DNA from: JAHFRG01 sp036522275
GTDB lineage: Bacteria; Pseudomonadota; Gammaproteobacteria; Burkholderiales; JAHFRG01
Reading direction: 5' to 3'
NCBI GenBank assembly: GCA_036522275.1
Contig: DATDGC010000021.1
Location: 1-44,781, forward strand
Length of the DNA stretch: 44,781 bases
Shown here: piece after piece, positions 24,851-33,814 of the stretch
How the letters are laid out: each line of letters opens with the position of its first letter
Position numbering within the stretch: position 1 is the first letter of the stretch
Translations under genes and position numbers: made by a program
The notes under the pieces: model-generated
Database searches by the model: none
The model's input: only the letters and a program-made list of their open reading frames with translations
Told to the model about the DNA's origin: nothing

Positions 24851-26407
24851 ATGAACTTGGATTGGGTGGCGATTACCGAAGAAGTGCTTTCCACGCTGTC
24901 GCACCAGGAGGCGCCTTATCTGCTGGTCCCGATGGTGGTGATGACGATGTTGCTGCTGCGCTTCCGGCCGGAGGAGCGGCGCCATGTAATCAGCACACTG
25001 CGCTTTTTCCTGGTGAGCTTGGTCGGCATGCTGCTCGCCGTGATTCTCCAAGTCATTTTCTCCGGCGTGATTACCGCGGTACTGCACCAGGCGATGCTCA
25101 TCGCCACCGGCATCGCGGTGATCAAGCTCACGGGCTTGTTTGTTTTCCATATCGTTCTGCCCGTGGTGCGGCTGCACACGGCGCGCATTGTTGAAGACAT
25201 CCTCACTATCATTGCCTACGCGGCATGGGGGCTGGTGCAGCTACGCTACGCCGGCCTCGACCTTGGCGGCATTATCACCACTTCGGCAGTGATTACGGGC
25301 GTGATCGCCTTTGCCATGCAGGATACATTGGGCAATGTGCTGGGTGGTCTGGCCTTGCAGCTCGACAATTCGATCGAGGTGGGCGACTGGATCAAGGTGG
25401 ATGATTTCGTCGGCAGGGTGGCGGAAATCCGCTGGCGCTCAACCTCGATTGAGACGCGCAACTGGGAGACTGTGGTCATTCCCAACAGCCAGTTGATGAA
25501 AAACAAATTCACCGTGCTTGGGCGGCGGTTCGGTAGGCCGCTGCAATGGCGGCGCTGGATTTCATTCTGCGTGGATTACAGCGAGACCCCGGTGAGAGTA
25601 ATCAGCGCGGTAGAAAACGCAATTAATCACGCGGCGATTCCTCATGTGGCAAAACAACCTTCTGCCAGTTGCGTGCTGATGGATTTTGAAAGCGGTTCAG
25701 GGCGCTATTCCTTGCGTTACTGGCTCACCGACCTGATTCACGATGATGTCACTGATTCGGTGGTACGTACGCATATCTACACCGCCATGCAGCGCGCCGG
25801 CATCCGCTTTGCGCTCACCGAACAAAGCTTACGCTTGATCGAGCATGACGAGCAGCACGAGCAAGTAGTGAAATCTCGCGAGTTGAACCGTCGCTTGGCG
25901 GCGTTGCAGCATGTTGACCTGTTTGCCAGTTTTCATCCTGACGAATTGCGCATAATCGCTGAACGCCTGAAATATGCGCCGTTTGCCCGCGGAGCAGTGA
26001 TGACCAAACAGGGCGCAATAGCGCACTGGCTGTACATCATGACTTCGGGCGAAGCGGAAGTAGTGCTGGAAACCCCGGAAGAAGAATGCGTACCGCTGGC
26101 CACACTGCCGGCGGGCAGTTTTTTTGGCGAGATGGGGCTGATGACCGGGGATCCGCGCCGCGCCAGTGTGATAGCCAAGACCGATGTTGAGTGCTACCGT
26201 CTCGACAAAAGCGCCTTCGAAGACGTCCTGCACTCGCGTCCCGATATCGCCGATGAAATCTCGCAAATTCTTGCTTCACGCCGTTTTGCCCTGGAGCGGG
26301 TGCACAAAAACATGACTTCAGAAAAAAGCGCTGCCGAACTCGCTCAGCAACGCAGCGAAATCCTAGAAAAAATCAAACGGTTTTTCGGTATTGGCACAGT
26401 GCATTGA
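24851..26407 (+). CDS. MscS-type mechanosensitive channel with cyclic-nucleotide-binding domain
   Basis: This 518-residue inner-membrane protein has about four to five hydrophobic helices (about 20-160). The MscS pore and beta domains follow: SAVITGVIAFAMQDTLGNVLGGLALQLDN, then EVGDWIKVDDFVGRVAEIRWRSTSIETRNW. A cytoplasmic alpha-beta domain runs to about 340. A cyclic-nucleotide-binding fold lies at about 355-470 (LFASFHPDELRIIAERLKYA, GEAEVVLE, LPAGSFFGEMGLMTGDPRRA). Channels of this layout are known in bacteria and may be gated by cAMP or cGMP, though the FGEMGL-to-RRA region shows the ligand cassette only partly matching. It overlaps the ggt reading frame by 17 bp. Confidence 0.9.
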   Translation: MNLDWVAITEEVLSTLSHQEAPYLLVPMVVMTMLLLRFRPEERRHVISTLRFFLVSLVGMLLAVILQVIFSGVITAVLHQAMLIATGIAVIKLTGLFVFHIVLPVVRLHTARIVEDILTIIAYAAWGLVQLRYAGLDLGGIITTSAVITGVIAFAMQDTLGNVLGGLALQLDNSIEVGDWIKVDDFVGRVAEIRWRSTSIETRNWETVVIPNSQLMKNKFTVLGRRFGRPLQWRRWISFCVDYSETPVRVISAVENAINHAAIPHVAKQPSASCVLMDFESGSGRYSLRYWLTDLIHDDVTDSVVRTHIYTAMQRAGIRFALTEQSLRLIEHDEQHEQVVKSRELNRRLAALQHVDLFASFHPDELRIIAERLKYAPFARGAVMTKQGAIAHWLYIMTSGEAEVVLETPEEECVPLATLPAGSFFGEMGLMTGDPRRASVIAKTDVECYRLDKSAFEDVLHSRPDIADEISQILASRRFALERVHKNMTSEKSAAELAQQRSEILEKIKRFFGIGTVH

Positions 26408-28103
26408 CAGGAGTGTCCTGAGTCCGCGTCTTTTCCGGCTTATTGCCCTTGGGCTGATATGCTGGCCACTCGCGGCGTTACCGGCACCACCTCAAGCAAG
26501 ACTCCAAAACGCGGCGATTGCCTCCGCGCATCCGCTTGCCACCGAAGCTGGTTACGCAATTCTTAAAAAAGGCGGCAATGCTTTTGATGCTGCAGTCGCA
26601 GTCGCTGCGGCGCTCGCGGTAGTTGAGCCTTACGCTTCCGGCCTTGGCGGCGGAGGTTTCTGGCTTTTGCATCGCGCTGCCGATGGCAAGCAAGTTATGC
26701 TTGATGCGCGCGAAACGGCTCCCGCTCAAGCCAGCGCCGGTATGTATCTCGATGAGCAAGATCAGGTTATTTCGAAAGCTTCGTTACGCGGCCCGAAAGC
26801 GGCGGCCATACCCGGAACGCCGGCGGCGCTTGCGCATCTTTCTAAACATTACGGCAGGCTGCCGCTTGCGACAAGCCTCGCTCCCGCGATCCGCTATGCA
26901 AATGCCGGCGTGCGGGTGGACGCACGTTATATTGCCATGAGCCAGCGCTTTCAAAGCCAGCTTGCCGGAAGCGCGCGGCGCCTGTTCCTTGATTACGGAA
27001 GCGTGCCGCAGCAAGGATTTGTGTTGCGGCAAAAAGCGCTTGCCACAACTTTGGAAGCCATCGCGCGCGCAGGAGGTGAAGGTTATTATCAAGGAAAAGT
27101 GGCGCGTGAAATGGTGGATGCGGTACAGGCTGCCGGGGGAATCTGGGTGCTCGATGATCTTAAAAATTATCGGGTCATCGAGCGCGAGCCGGTAAAATTT
27201 ACTTACCGGTCGCTGCAAATTACTGCTACGCCATTGCCTTCAGCGGGAGGACTCAGTCTGGCGCAAAGCCTGAATATTCTTAAGCGGCTTCCCTTCGCGC
27301 TTGCGGAAGAAGACACAAAAGCGCATTTTGTAGTGGAGGCGCTGCGCCGTACTTATCAGGACCGGGCCCGCTATCTTGGCGATGCTGATTTTGTGAGCGT
27401 GCCGACAACACGGTTACTTAGCCGCGAATATGCGGCTTCGCGCGCGGCGGCGGTTGATAATAATCATGCTACGCCCAGCGCGGAGCTGGTGGATGAGCCT
27501 GCGGCAATAAACGAGGGGGATAATACCACCCATTTTTCGATTGTTGACCACGAGGGCAATCGCGTGGCCGCGACGCTCAGCATCAATACCCCCTTCGGCT
27601 GCGGCTTCGTCGCAGGCGGGAGCGGGGTGCTGCTCAACAACGAAATGGATGATTTTTCAATTGCACCAGGCGCGCCCAATTCCTACCGCTTGCAGAGCTT
27701 TTCCGGCAATGAAATCGCACCGGGCAAGCGGCCCTTGTCCAGCATGTCGCCGACTTTTGTCGAAGACGAACGAGGCATACTGATACTTGGCACGCCAGGA
27801 GGCTCGCGCATTATCAGCACAGTGTTGCTTGCGGTACTCGATTATGCGGACCAGCCGCAGATTGATCTTCAAGCGATGTTGCGCGCCCCGCGCTATCACC
27901 ATCAATATCTGCCCGACCGTGTGGAAATCGAGCCGGAAGGTTTTTCCCAAGAATGGATTGCAAAATTGCAAGCCAGAGGGCACGTGGTTACGAAAAGCGG
28001 CAGGCGCTGGGGGAATATGCAGGCAGTATATATTGATAAACGCTCAGGGCGCGCGCAGGCGGCGAATGACCCGCGCGGGCAGGATGGTCCAGGATGGCAT
28101 TGA
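26391..28103 (+). CDS. ggt: Gamma-glutamyltransferase (gamma-glutamyl hydrolase/transpeptidase)
   Basis: This enzyme of about 560-570 residues is a periplasmic Ntn-hydrolase that cleaves glutathione and transfers the glutamyl group. A signal sequence covers about 13-32. The conserved start ASAHPLATEAGYAILKKGGN, the ARETAP motif, the autocatalytic site NTTHFS (nucleophile Thr379 by homology, first residue of the small subunit) and GSGVLLNNEMDDF are all present. The start is uncertain: TTG 26391 has no ribosome site, while AGGAG (26409-26413) stands 4 bases before an in-frame CTG at 26418. It probably forms an operon with the MscS gene. Confidence 0.9.
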   Translation: MAQCIDRSVLSPRLFRLIALGLICWPLAALPAPPQARLQNAAIASAHPLATEAGYAILKKGGNAFDAAVAVAAALAVVEPYASGLGGGGFWLLHRAADGKQVMLDARETAPAQASAGMYLDEQDQVISKASLRGPKAAAIPGTPAALAHLSKHYGRLPLATSLAPAIRYANAGVRVDARYIAMSQRFQSQLAGSARRLFLDYGSVPQQGFVLRQKALATTLEAIARAGGEGYYQGKVAREMVDAVQAAGGIWVLDDLKNYRVIEREPVKFTYRSLQITATPLPSAGGLSLAQSLNILKRLPFALAEEDTKAHFVVEALRRTYQDRARYLGDADFVSVPTTRLLSREYAASRAAAVDNNHATPSAELVDEPAAINEGDNTTHFSIVDHEGNRVAATLSINTPFGCGFVAGGSGVLLNNEMDDFSIAPGAPNSYRLQSFSGNEIAPGKRPLSSMSPTFVEDERGILILGTPGGSRIISTVLLAVLDYADQPQIDLQAMLRAPRYHHQYLPDRVEIEPEGFSQEWIAKLQARGHVVTKSGRRWGNMQAVYIDKRSGRAQAANDPRGQDGPGWH

Positions 28104-28151
28104 TGAAGCGAGGGTGGTAAATAAAAATCCTGTATTATTACCGGTACCTAA

Positions 28152-28434
28152 GGAACCTCTGATTAAGTCGCACGTGGCCGCGACGGTTGGCTGGGCCTTG
28201 CGCCAGGCGCGAAGCGAGGAGCGAGGAGCAACGTGTGCTAGATTGCACACAAGCGACGAGTGACAAAGTATGGGGCAAGGCCCAGCCCCGTCCCGGAAGG
28301 GTTGCGGCGAAATGTGGCGCTGGCTTCGTTGCTTGGCTTGCGAATAAGAACAAGCTATTCGCTGCGCCGCGCGCCTTGCCATCATCCTCATATCGCCAGC
28401 AACGTGGTTCACGCGGGACTTAATCAGAGGTTCC
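28152..28434 (+). mobile_element. MITE-like element, copy 2 (283 bp), ends 17 bp before accA
   Basis: Ends match over 18 bp (GGAACCTCTGATTAAGTC and its complement). Flanks CTAA (28148-28151) and ATAA (28435-28438) resemble a 4-bp YTAR target duplication. The first hairpin is GACGG, TT, GGCTGGGCCTTGC (28182-28201) pairing with GCAAGGCCCAGCC, CCGTC (28275-28292). It lies at the same place as in copy 3 but the arm sequence is different. The second hairpin is GCGAATA (28340-28346) with TATTCGC (28356-28362), inside outer arms GTTGCGGCGA and CCAGCAAC. The loop holds GTGTGC/GCACAC. No protein is encoded. Confidence 0.85.
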
Positions 28435-28451
28435 ATAACGTTCAAGGGTTT

Positions 28452-29420
28452 ATGAAAACAACGTTTCTGGAATTTGAGCAGCCGATTGCCGAGTTGGAAG
28501 CGAAAATCGAGGAACTGCGCTATGTTCAGGACGATTCGGCGCTGGACATTTCCGAAGAAATAAACCGCCTGCAGAAAAAAAGCCAGGCGCTTACCAGAGA
28601 GATATATTCCAAGCTCACCGCGTGGCAGATTTCCCAGGTGGCGCGGCACCCGCAGCGCCCTTACACGCTCGATTACGTTCAAAACCTGTTCACCGATTTT
28701 GAAGAACTGCACGGTGACCGCAGCTTTGCCGATGATGCGGCGATTGTCGGCGGCTTGGCGCGGTTTAACGGTCAGACCGTGACGATAATCGGCCATCAGA
28801 AAGGCCGCGATACCAAGGAAAAAATCCGTCGCAATTTTGGCATGCCGCGGCCGGAAGGTTACCGTAAAGCGCTGCGGCTTATGAAGACTGCCGAAAAATA
28901 TGGCATTCCGGTGCTGACGTTTATTGATACCCCCGGCGCTTACCCCGGCGTGGGCGCGGAAGAAAGAGGGCAATCGGAAGCTATCGGCCGCAATCTTTAC
29001 ATAATGTCGGAACTCAGGGTGCCTGTCGTCTGCAGCGTTATCGGTGAAGGGGGTTCGGGCGGTGCGCTCGCCATCGCAGTGGGTGATTTGATACTGATGT
29101 TGCAGTACTCAACCTATTCGGTGATTTCGCCCGAAGGCTGCGCCTCGATTCTTTGGAAAAGCGCGGACATGGCCGCGGATGCCGCAGAGACCCTGGGCAT
29201 TACCGCAACCCGTCTGAAAACCCTGGGGCTGATAGACAAAATCATCAATGAGCCGCTCGGCGGGGCACACCGCAACCATGAAGAGATGATGCAGTTCATG
29301 AAAAAGGCGTTGCAGGATTCGCTCAAGCAGTTGCAGGATAAATCCCTTGACGATTTGTTGAGGACGCGTTTCGAGCGGCTGATGGGCTATGGCAAGTTCA
29401 AAGAAATCACCCTACCGTGA
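28452..29420 (+). CDS. accA: Acetyl-CoA carboxylase carboxyltransferase subunit alpha
   Basis: This 322-residue protein is the alpha half of the carboxyltransferase that moves CO2 from biotin to acetyl-CoA to make malonyl-CoA for fatty acids. It has the standard start KTTFLEFEQPIAELEAKIEE, the core PVLTFIDTPGAYPGVGAEERGQ, EGGSGGALAIAVGD and PEGCASILWKS. Length is typical (about 320). The ATG at 28452 has a weak AAGGG site and stands only 17 bp after the end of MITE copy 2. Its promoter must therefore lie inside the MITE or further upstream. The 3' end overlaps tilS by 32 bp. Confidence 0.96.
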   Translation: MKTTFLEFEQPIAELEAKIEELRYVQDDSALDISEEINRLQKKSQALTREIYSKLTAWQISQVARHPQRPYTLDYVQNLFTDFEELHGDRSFADDAAIVGGLARFNGQTVTIIGHQKGRDTKEKIRRNFGMPRPEGYRKALRLMKTAEKYGIPVLTFIDTPGAYPGVGAEERGQSEAIGRNLYIMSELRVPVVCSVIGEGGSGGALAIAVGDLILMLQYSTYSVISPEGCASILWKSADMAADAAETLGITATRLKTLGLIDKIINEPLGGAHRNHEEMMQFMKKALQDSLKQLQDKSLDDLLRTRFERLMGYGKFKEITLP

Positions 29421-30768
29421 TCTGCGCTCGCATGTTGCAGGGGTTCTGGCCAAGGTACTAAAGTCCAACCCGCATGTTGCGCTCGGCTTGAGCGGCGGAG
29501 TGGATTCGATGGTGCTGCTCGATATTCTGCAAGCGCTCTCCAAGAAGGTTCGTTTCAAGCTCTCTGCCGTCCATGTGAACCACCAGTTAAGCCAGAATGC
29601 TGCGAGCTGGGCGAAATTTTGCCTGCGCTGGTGCAAAGCGCGTGGAGTTCCCATAAATATTGTAAAAGTGAATGTCAGGGGTGCGCGTGCAACAGGGATA
29701 GAAGCAGCTGCGCGCGAGGCGCGGTATCGGGCCTTCGGCCGGGAATCGGCGGACTATGTCGCGCTCGCGCACAATCTGGATGACCAGGCGGAAACCATGC
29801 TGCTGCAACTGTTGCGAGGCAGCGGCGTCAAGGGCTTAAGCGCGATGCCCGAGCTCAGACAGCAGAATCACGAATCCGCTCCTCGCATTATCCGGCCTTT
29901 ATTGGATGTGCCGCGTTCGGAAATCGAGCGTTATGCAAAATTGCGGAAACTGCAATGGATCGAAGATGAAAGCAATGATAACACCGCGCTCGATCGTAAT
30001 TTCCTGCGGCATAAAGTGTTTCCTGTGATCGGCAAGCGCTTTCAGGCGTATCGCGAAACACTGGGCCGGGCGAGCCGGCATTTTGCCGAAGCCGCTGCCT
30101 TGCTTGATGAATTAGCGGAACTGGATTCCCGCACTGCACTGCGAGGTGGAAAGTTGAAAGCGGCGGCACTGCACGAGATGGCTCCGGCGCGAGCCAGGAA
30201 CTTGCTGCGCTATTACTTTGCGCAAAGCGGGCTGCTCATGCCCAGCGCAAAAAGACTGGACGAGATTTTGCGGCAAATTGCTCACGCGCGGGAGGATGCC
30301 AAAGTGAGTGTGGCATTGGGCGAACTGGAAGTGCGGCGCTTCAAAGGCGATGTTTATGTTTGCCGTGCCCACCCCGCCCTTGATCCGAAGTTCTGCTTGA
30401 GATGGCAAGGCGAGAAGAAATTGGAGATCGGCGAACTGGGTGGCGTGATGGCGTTGCACCGCACCAAAGGTAAAGGCATGGATTACGCCAAGCTTATGCA
30501 AGAGCCGGTCACTATCCGCGTGCGGCGTGGCGGGGAAAAACTGCGCCCGGATTGCAAGCGGCCAAGGCGCAGCCTGAAAGACCTGCTGCAGGAGTCTAAA
30601 ATTGCGCCTTGGGAAAGATCCCGGCTGCCATTGCTTTTCAGCGGGGAACGCTTGGCGTGCGTCCCGGGAATCGGCATTGATTGTGAATACCAGGCGCGAG
30701 CAGGGCAGAAGGGTTTGTCTGTTCAATGGCAGGTCAACTATACTGGCAGCAGTCCAGCAAAACCGTAA
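29389..30768 (+). CDS. tilS: tRNA(Ile)-lysidine synthase
   Basis: This 459-residue enzyme changes C34 of tRNA-Ile(CAU) to lysidine with ATP, so that it reads AUA. The PP-loop ATPase motif SGGVDS is at 35-40 (ALGLSGGVDSMVLLDIL), with VHVNHQLS, ALAHNLDDQAETMLLQLLRG and the C-terminal TilS domain (VRRGGEKLRPDCKRPRRSLK, then LPLLFSGERLACVPGIGID). It starts within accA, 32 bp before the accA stop, so translation is coupled. The accA-tilS pair is common in betaproteobacteria. Confidence 0.95.
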   Translation: MASSKKSPYRDLRSHVAGVLAKVLKSNPHVALGLSGGVDSMVLLDILQALSKKVRFKLSAVHVNHQLSQNAASWAKFCLRWCKARGVPINIVKVNVRGARATGIEAAAREARYRAFGRESADYVALAHNLDDQAETMLLQLLRGSGVKGLSAMPELRQQNHESAPRIIRPLLDVPRSEIERYAKLRKLQWIEDESNDNTALDRNFLRHKVFPVIGKRFQAYRETLGRASRHFAEAAALLDELAELDSRTALRGGKLKAAALHEMAPARARNLLRYYFAQSGLLMPSAKRLDEILRQIAHAREDAKVSVALGELEVRRFKGDVYVCRAHPALDPKFCLRWQGEKKLEIGELGGVMALHRTKGKGMDYAKLMQEPVTIRVRRGGEKLRPDCKRPRRSLKDLLQESKIAPWERSRLPLLFSGERLACVPGIGIDCEYQARAGQKGLSVQWQVNYTGSSPAKP

Positions 30769-30815
30769 TGCTTAAGCCCCTATCAATAATTCATAACCCT
30801 TTTCGGAGAATAGCG

Positions 30816-31826
30816 ATGAAACTCTGTTCCCTGCTAATAGGCTTGTGCGCACTGTGTGCTGTAGCGCTGGCGCAAGCTGCTGATCCAATCGTTATCAATT
30901 TCAGCCATGTAGTGGCGCCGGATACGCCCAAAGGCAAGTCCGCGTTGAGATTCAAGCAGCTTGCGGAAGAGCGCACCAATGGCCGCGTCAAGGTCGAGGT
31001 CTATCCCAACAGCCAGCTCTACAAGGACCGCGAGGAAATGGAAGCGCTGCAGCTGGGCGCAGTGCAGATGCTTGCGCCTTCATTTGCCAAGTTTGGCCCG
31101 CTGGGCGTGCGCGAGTTCGAGGTCTACGACTTGCCGTATATGTTCCCCAACAAAGAAACGCTTTATCGTGTGATGGATGGGGAAATCGGCAAAGGATTGC
31201 TCAGGAAACTCGAGCCCAAGGGCATTATCGGCCTGGCTTACTGGGATAACGGTTTCAAGCAGATGAGCGCCAACAAACTGCTTAAAATAGTCGCCGATTT
31301 TAAGGGGCTGAAAATGCGCATCCAGTCTTCCAAGGTGCTGGAAGCGCAGATGCGCGCGCTCGGCGCCAATCCGCAGGTGATGGCTTTCAGCGAAGTCTAC
31401 ACCGCGCTGCAGCAAGGTGTGGTGGATGGCACCGAGAACCCGATGTCCAACTTCTACACCCAGAAAATGCATGAGGTGCAGAAACATCTTACGATTTCCG
31501 ATCACGGCTACCTTGGCTACGCGGTCATCACCAACAAGAAATTCTGGGAGGGCTTGCCCCCCGACATTCGCGCCACGCTTGAGCAGACGATGCGGGAGGT
31601 CACCAAATACGAGCGTGAAATCGCGCAGAAGGAAAACGATGACGCGCTTGCCGCTGTGCGTGCGGAGAAGACCACTGAAGTTTACATTCTGCCCGATAAT
31701 GACCGTCTCGCATGGCAAAAAGCGCTGTTGCCGGTGCATACCCAGTTTGAAGATTCAATTGGCAAAGACCTGATTTACGGCGTGTATCAAATTGCAGCCG
31801 ATGTTGCAAAAGCTAAACAGAAATAA
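30816..31826 (+). CDS. dctP: TRAP transporter substrate-binding protein DctP
   Basis: This 336-residue periplasmic protein captures an organic anion for the DctQM permease. A signal peptide covers residues 1-21 (LCAVALAQA). The DctP family core shows IVINFSHVVAPDTPKG, LPYMFPNKETLYRVMDG, KGLKMRIQSSKVLEAQM with the carboxylate-binding Arg, and QGVVDGTENP. The start is at 30816 with GGAGA upstream; an in-frame ATG at 30726 lies within tilS and would precede the signal peptide with unlike sequence. C4-dicarboxylates are the usual substrates, but the family is broad. dctQ follows after about 100 bp. Confidence 0.94.
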   Translation: MKLCSLLIGLCALCAVALAQAADPIVINFSHVVAPDTPKGKSALRFKQLAEERTNGRVKVEVYPNSQLYKDREEMEALQLGAVQMLAPSFAKFGPLGVREFEVYDLPYMFPNKETLYRVMDGEIGKGLLRKLEPKGIIGLAYWDNGFKQMSANKLLKIVADFKGLKMRIQSSKVLEAQMRALGANPQVMAFSEVYTALQQGVVDGTENPMSNFYTQKMHEVQKHLTISDHGYLGYAVITNKKFWEGLPPDIRATLEQTMREVTKYEREIAQKENDDALAAVRAEKTTEVYILPDNDRLAWQKALLPVHTQFEDSIGKDLIYGVYQIAADVAKAKQK

Positions 31827-31927
31827 TCCATGCCGGCGTCGCGGCTGACAGGTTCAAGATTTGGTTTTCTGGGAGAAGCCATCAAGGTCAACAAAATACT
31901 TATCGGCCTCAAATGCAAGGGGCCCAT

Positions 31928-32488
31928 GTGATTAATAAAATTCTCGACCATCTCGAAGAGTGGCTCATCGCCACCTTTATGGCGGCAGCGACCATCGTCA
32001 TTTTCCTTGCCGTACTGCATCGCTATGCGTCCGGCGTGCCATGGCTGTGGGAGCTTACGCAAAAGGTAAACATGAGCTGGGCCCAGGAACTGTGTATTTA
32101 TCTTTTCATTTGGATGGCGAAATTCGGCGCAGCTTACGGTGTGCGCACCGGCATCCACGTCGGTGTTGATGTCGTGGTCAACCATGTCTCGGAGAAGAAG
32201 CGGCGATTCTTTGTCGTGTTCGGGTTGCTGGCAGGCGCATTTTTCACAGGCATGATCGCCATTCTCGGCACCAGGTTTGTTTATTATATTTATCTCACCG
32301 GCCAGGTCTCGCCCGACTTGGAAATGCCGATGTGGATTATTTATCTCGCCGTCCCTCTCGGCTCTTCGCTAATGTGCTACCGCTTTCTGCAGGTTGCGTG
32401 GAAATTTCACTGCACGGGCGAGTTGCCAAAGCACGAGGTGGCGCATGTCGAAGGTATCGGACCGCTTGAGCAGAAAGGAGCAGCGTGA
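31928..32488 (+). CDS. dctQ: TRAP transporter small permease DctQ
   Basis: This 186-residue inner-membrane protein has four helices and begins INKILDHLEEWLIATFMAAA, the typical DctQ opening. Residues NMSWAQELCIYLFIWMAKFG follow near the second helix. It stabilises the DctM subunit in the sodium-driven transporter. The chosen start is GTG 31928, because AAGGGG stands 5 bases before it; ATG 31913 would add five residues. The stop overlaps the dctM start by 4 bp. Confidence 0.92.
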   Translation: MINKILDHLEEWLIATFMAAATIVIFLAVLHRYASGVPWLWELTQKVNMSWAQELCIYLFIWMAKFGAAYGVRTGIHVGVDVVVNHVSEKKRRFFVVFGLLAGAFFTGMIAILGTRFVYYIYLTGQVSPDLEMPMWIIYLAVPLGSSLMCYRFLQVAWKFHCTGELPKHEVAHVEGIGPLEQKGAA

Positions 32489-33768
32489 GCGGTTGGATTA
32501 TCTTCTTCCTGCTCGTGGCGCTCATGCTTACCGGCATGCCGATCTCGATCGCGCTCGGTCTGACCGTGCTCACGTTTCTGTTCACAATGACCAAGATACC
32601 GATCGAAATCGTGTCGCAGCGGCTTTTTACAGGTCTCGATTCGTTTGCCATCATGGCAATACCTTTTTTCATCCTTGCCGGCAACTTTCTGATAACCGGC
32701 GGGGTGGCGAGGCGCATGATCCGTTTCGCCATGGCGCTCGTCGGCCATCTGCACGGCGGGCTCGCCATAGCGGGCGTGTTTGCCTGCGCGCTGTTCGCCG
32801 CGGTGTCCGGCTCCAGCCCGGCGACTGTCGTCGCGATTGGCTCAATACTGATACCCGCGGCTGTGAAGGCCGGCTATCCGAAGCGTTTCGGCGTCGGCGC
32901 CATTGGTACCGCTGGGGCGCTCGGCATCCTGATCCCACCTTCTATCGTGATGGTGATCTATTCAGTAAGCACTAATACCAGCGTCGGCAAACTTTTCATT
33001 GCAGGTATCATTCCGGGCATTCTCCTCGCCGCGCTGTTGATGGGCGTCACCTGGATCATCGCCAAGCGCAACAACTACCCGCGCATGCAACGCGCTGGCT
33101 TCAAGGAGATTTTGGTTTCTTTCCGGGAAGCCATCTGGGGTTTGCTGTTGATTTTCATCGTCATCGGCGGGATCTACGGTGGTCTGTTTACGCCGACCGA
33201 AGCCGCCGCGATGAGCGCCGTCTACGCCTTCTTTGTTGCCGTATTCGTCTATAAGGACCTGAAGCTCAGGAATGTGGGCCGCGTGCTGCTAGAATCGGCG
33301 AACATGAGCGCCATGCTGCTTTACATCATCACCAACGCGATCCTGTTCTCGTTCCTGCTGACCAGCGAGAATATTCCTCAGGCGATGGCGCAATGGATCA
33401 TTGATCAACACCTTGCTACATGGACGTTTCTCCTGGCCTGCAACGTCATCCTGCTGATCGCAGGCAACTTCATGGAGCCATCCTCCATCGTGTTACTGCT
33501 CGCGCCCATCCTCTTTCCGGTGGCGACGAGGCTCGGCATCGACCCGATTCACTTCGGTATCGTCATGACCATCAACATGGAAATCGGGTTGCTGCACCCT
33601 CCTGTTGGGCTCAACCTGTACGTGGCGAGCAGCATCGCCAAAATGGGACTCACCGAGACAACCATAGCGTTCGCGCCATGGTTAATTGTAATGGTTGCCT
33701 ATCTGTTGTTCATCACCTATGTGCCCTCTGTCGCGATGTGGCTGCCGAATGTGTTATACGCCAAGTAA
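32485..33768 (+). CDS. dctM: TRAP transporter large permease DctM
   Basis: This 427-residue protein with about 11-12 membrane helices is the transport subunit. Family motifs are MPISIALGLTVLTFL, GLDSFAIMAIPFFILAGNFL, AAVSGSSPATVVAIGSILIP, GAIGTAGALGILIPPSIVMV and the C-terminal MEIGLLHPPVGLNLYVAS. Together with DctP and DctQ it takes up an organic anion using a sodium gradient. It starts at GTG with a GTGA overlap. No clear terminator lies between its end and the convergent DUF1223 gene (33769-33814). Confidence 0.95.
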   Translation: MSGWIIFFLLVALMLTGMPISIALGLTVLTFLFTMTKIPIEIVSQRLFTGLDSFAIMAIPFFILAGNFLITGGVARRMIRFAMALVGHLHGGLAIAGVFACALFAAVSGSSPATVVAIGSILIPAAVKAGYPKRFGVGAIGTAGALGILIPPSIVMVIYSVSTNTSVGKLFIAGIIPGILLAALLMGVTWIIAKRNNYPRMQRAGFKEILVSFREAIWGLLLIFIVIGGIYGGLFTPTEAAAMSAVYAFFVAVFVYKDLKLRNVGRVLLESANMSAMLLYIITNAILFSFLLTSENIPQAMAQWIIDQHLATWTFLLACNVILLIAGNFMEPSSIVLLLAPILFPVATRLGIDPIHFGIVMTINMEIGLLHPPVGLNLYVASSIAKMGLTETTIAFAPWLIVMVAYLLFITYVPSVAMWLPNVLYAK

Positions 33769-33814
33769 GTAAATGTAAGTATGGAAAATCAGCGCCAGAG
33801 GAAAGAGCTTTAGT

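Noticed and set aside
28044..28973. 309-codon minus-strand frame across MITE copy 2 and accA
   Set aside because: It is antisense to accA and crosses the mobile element; no protein features.
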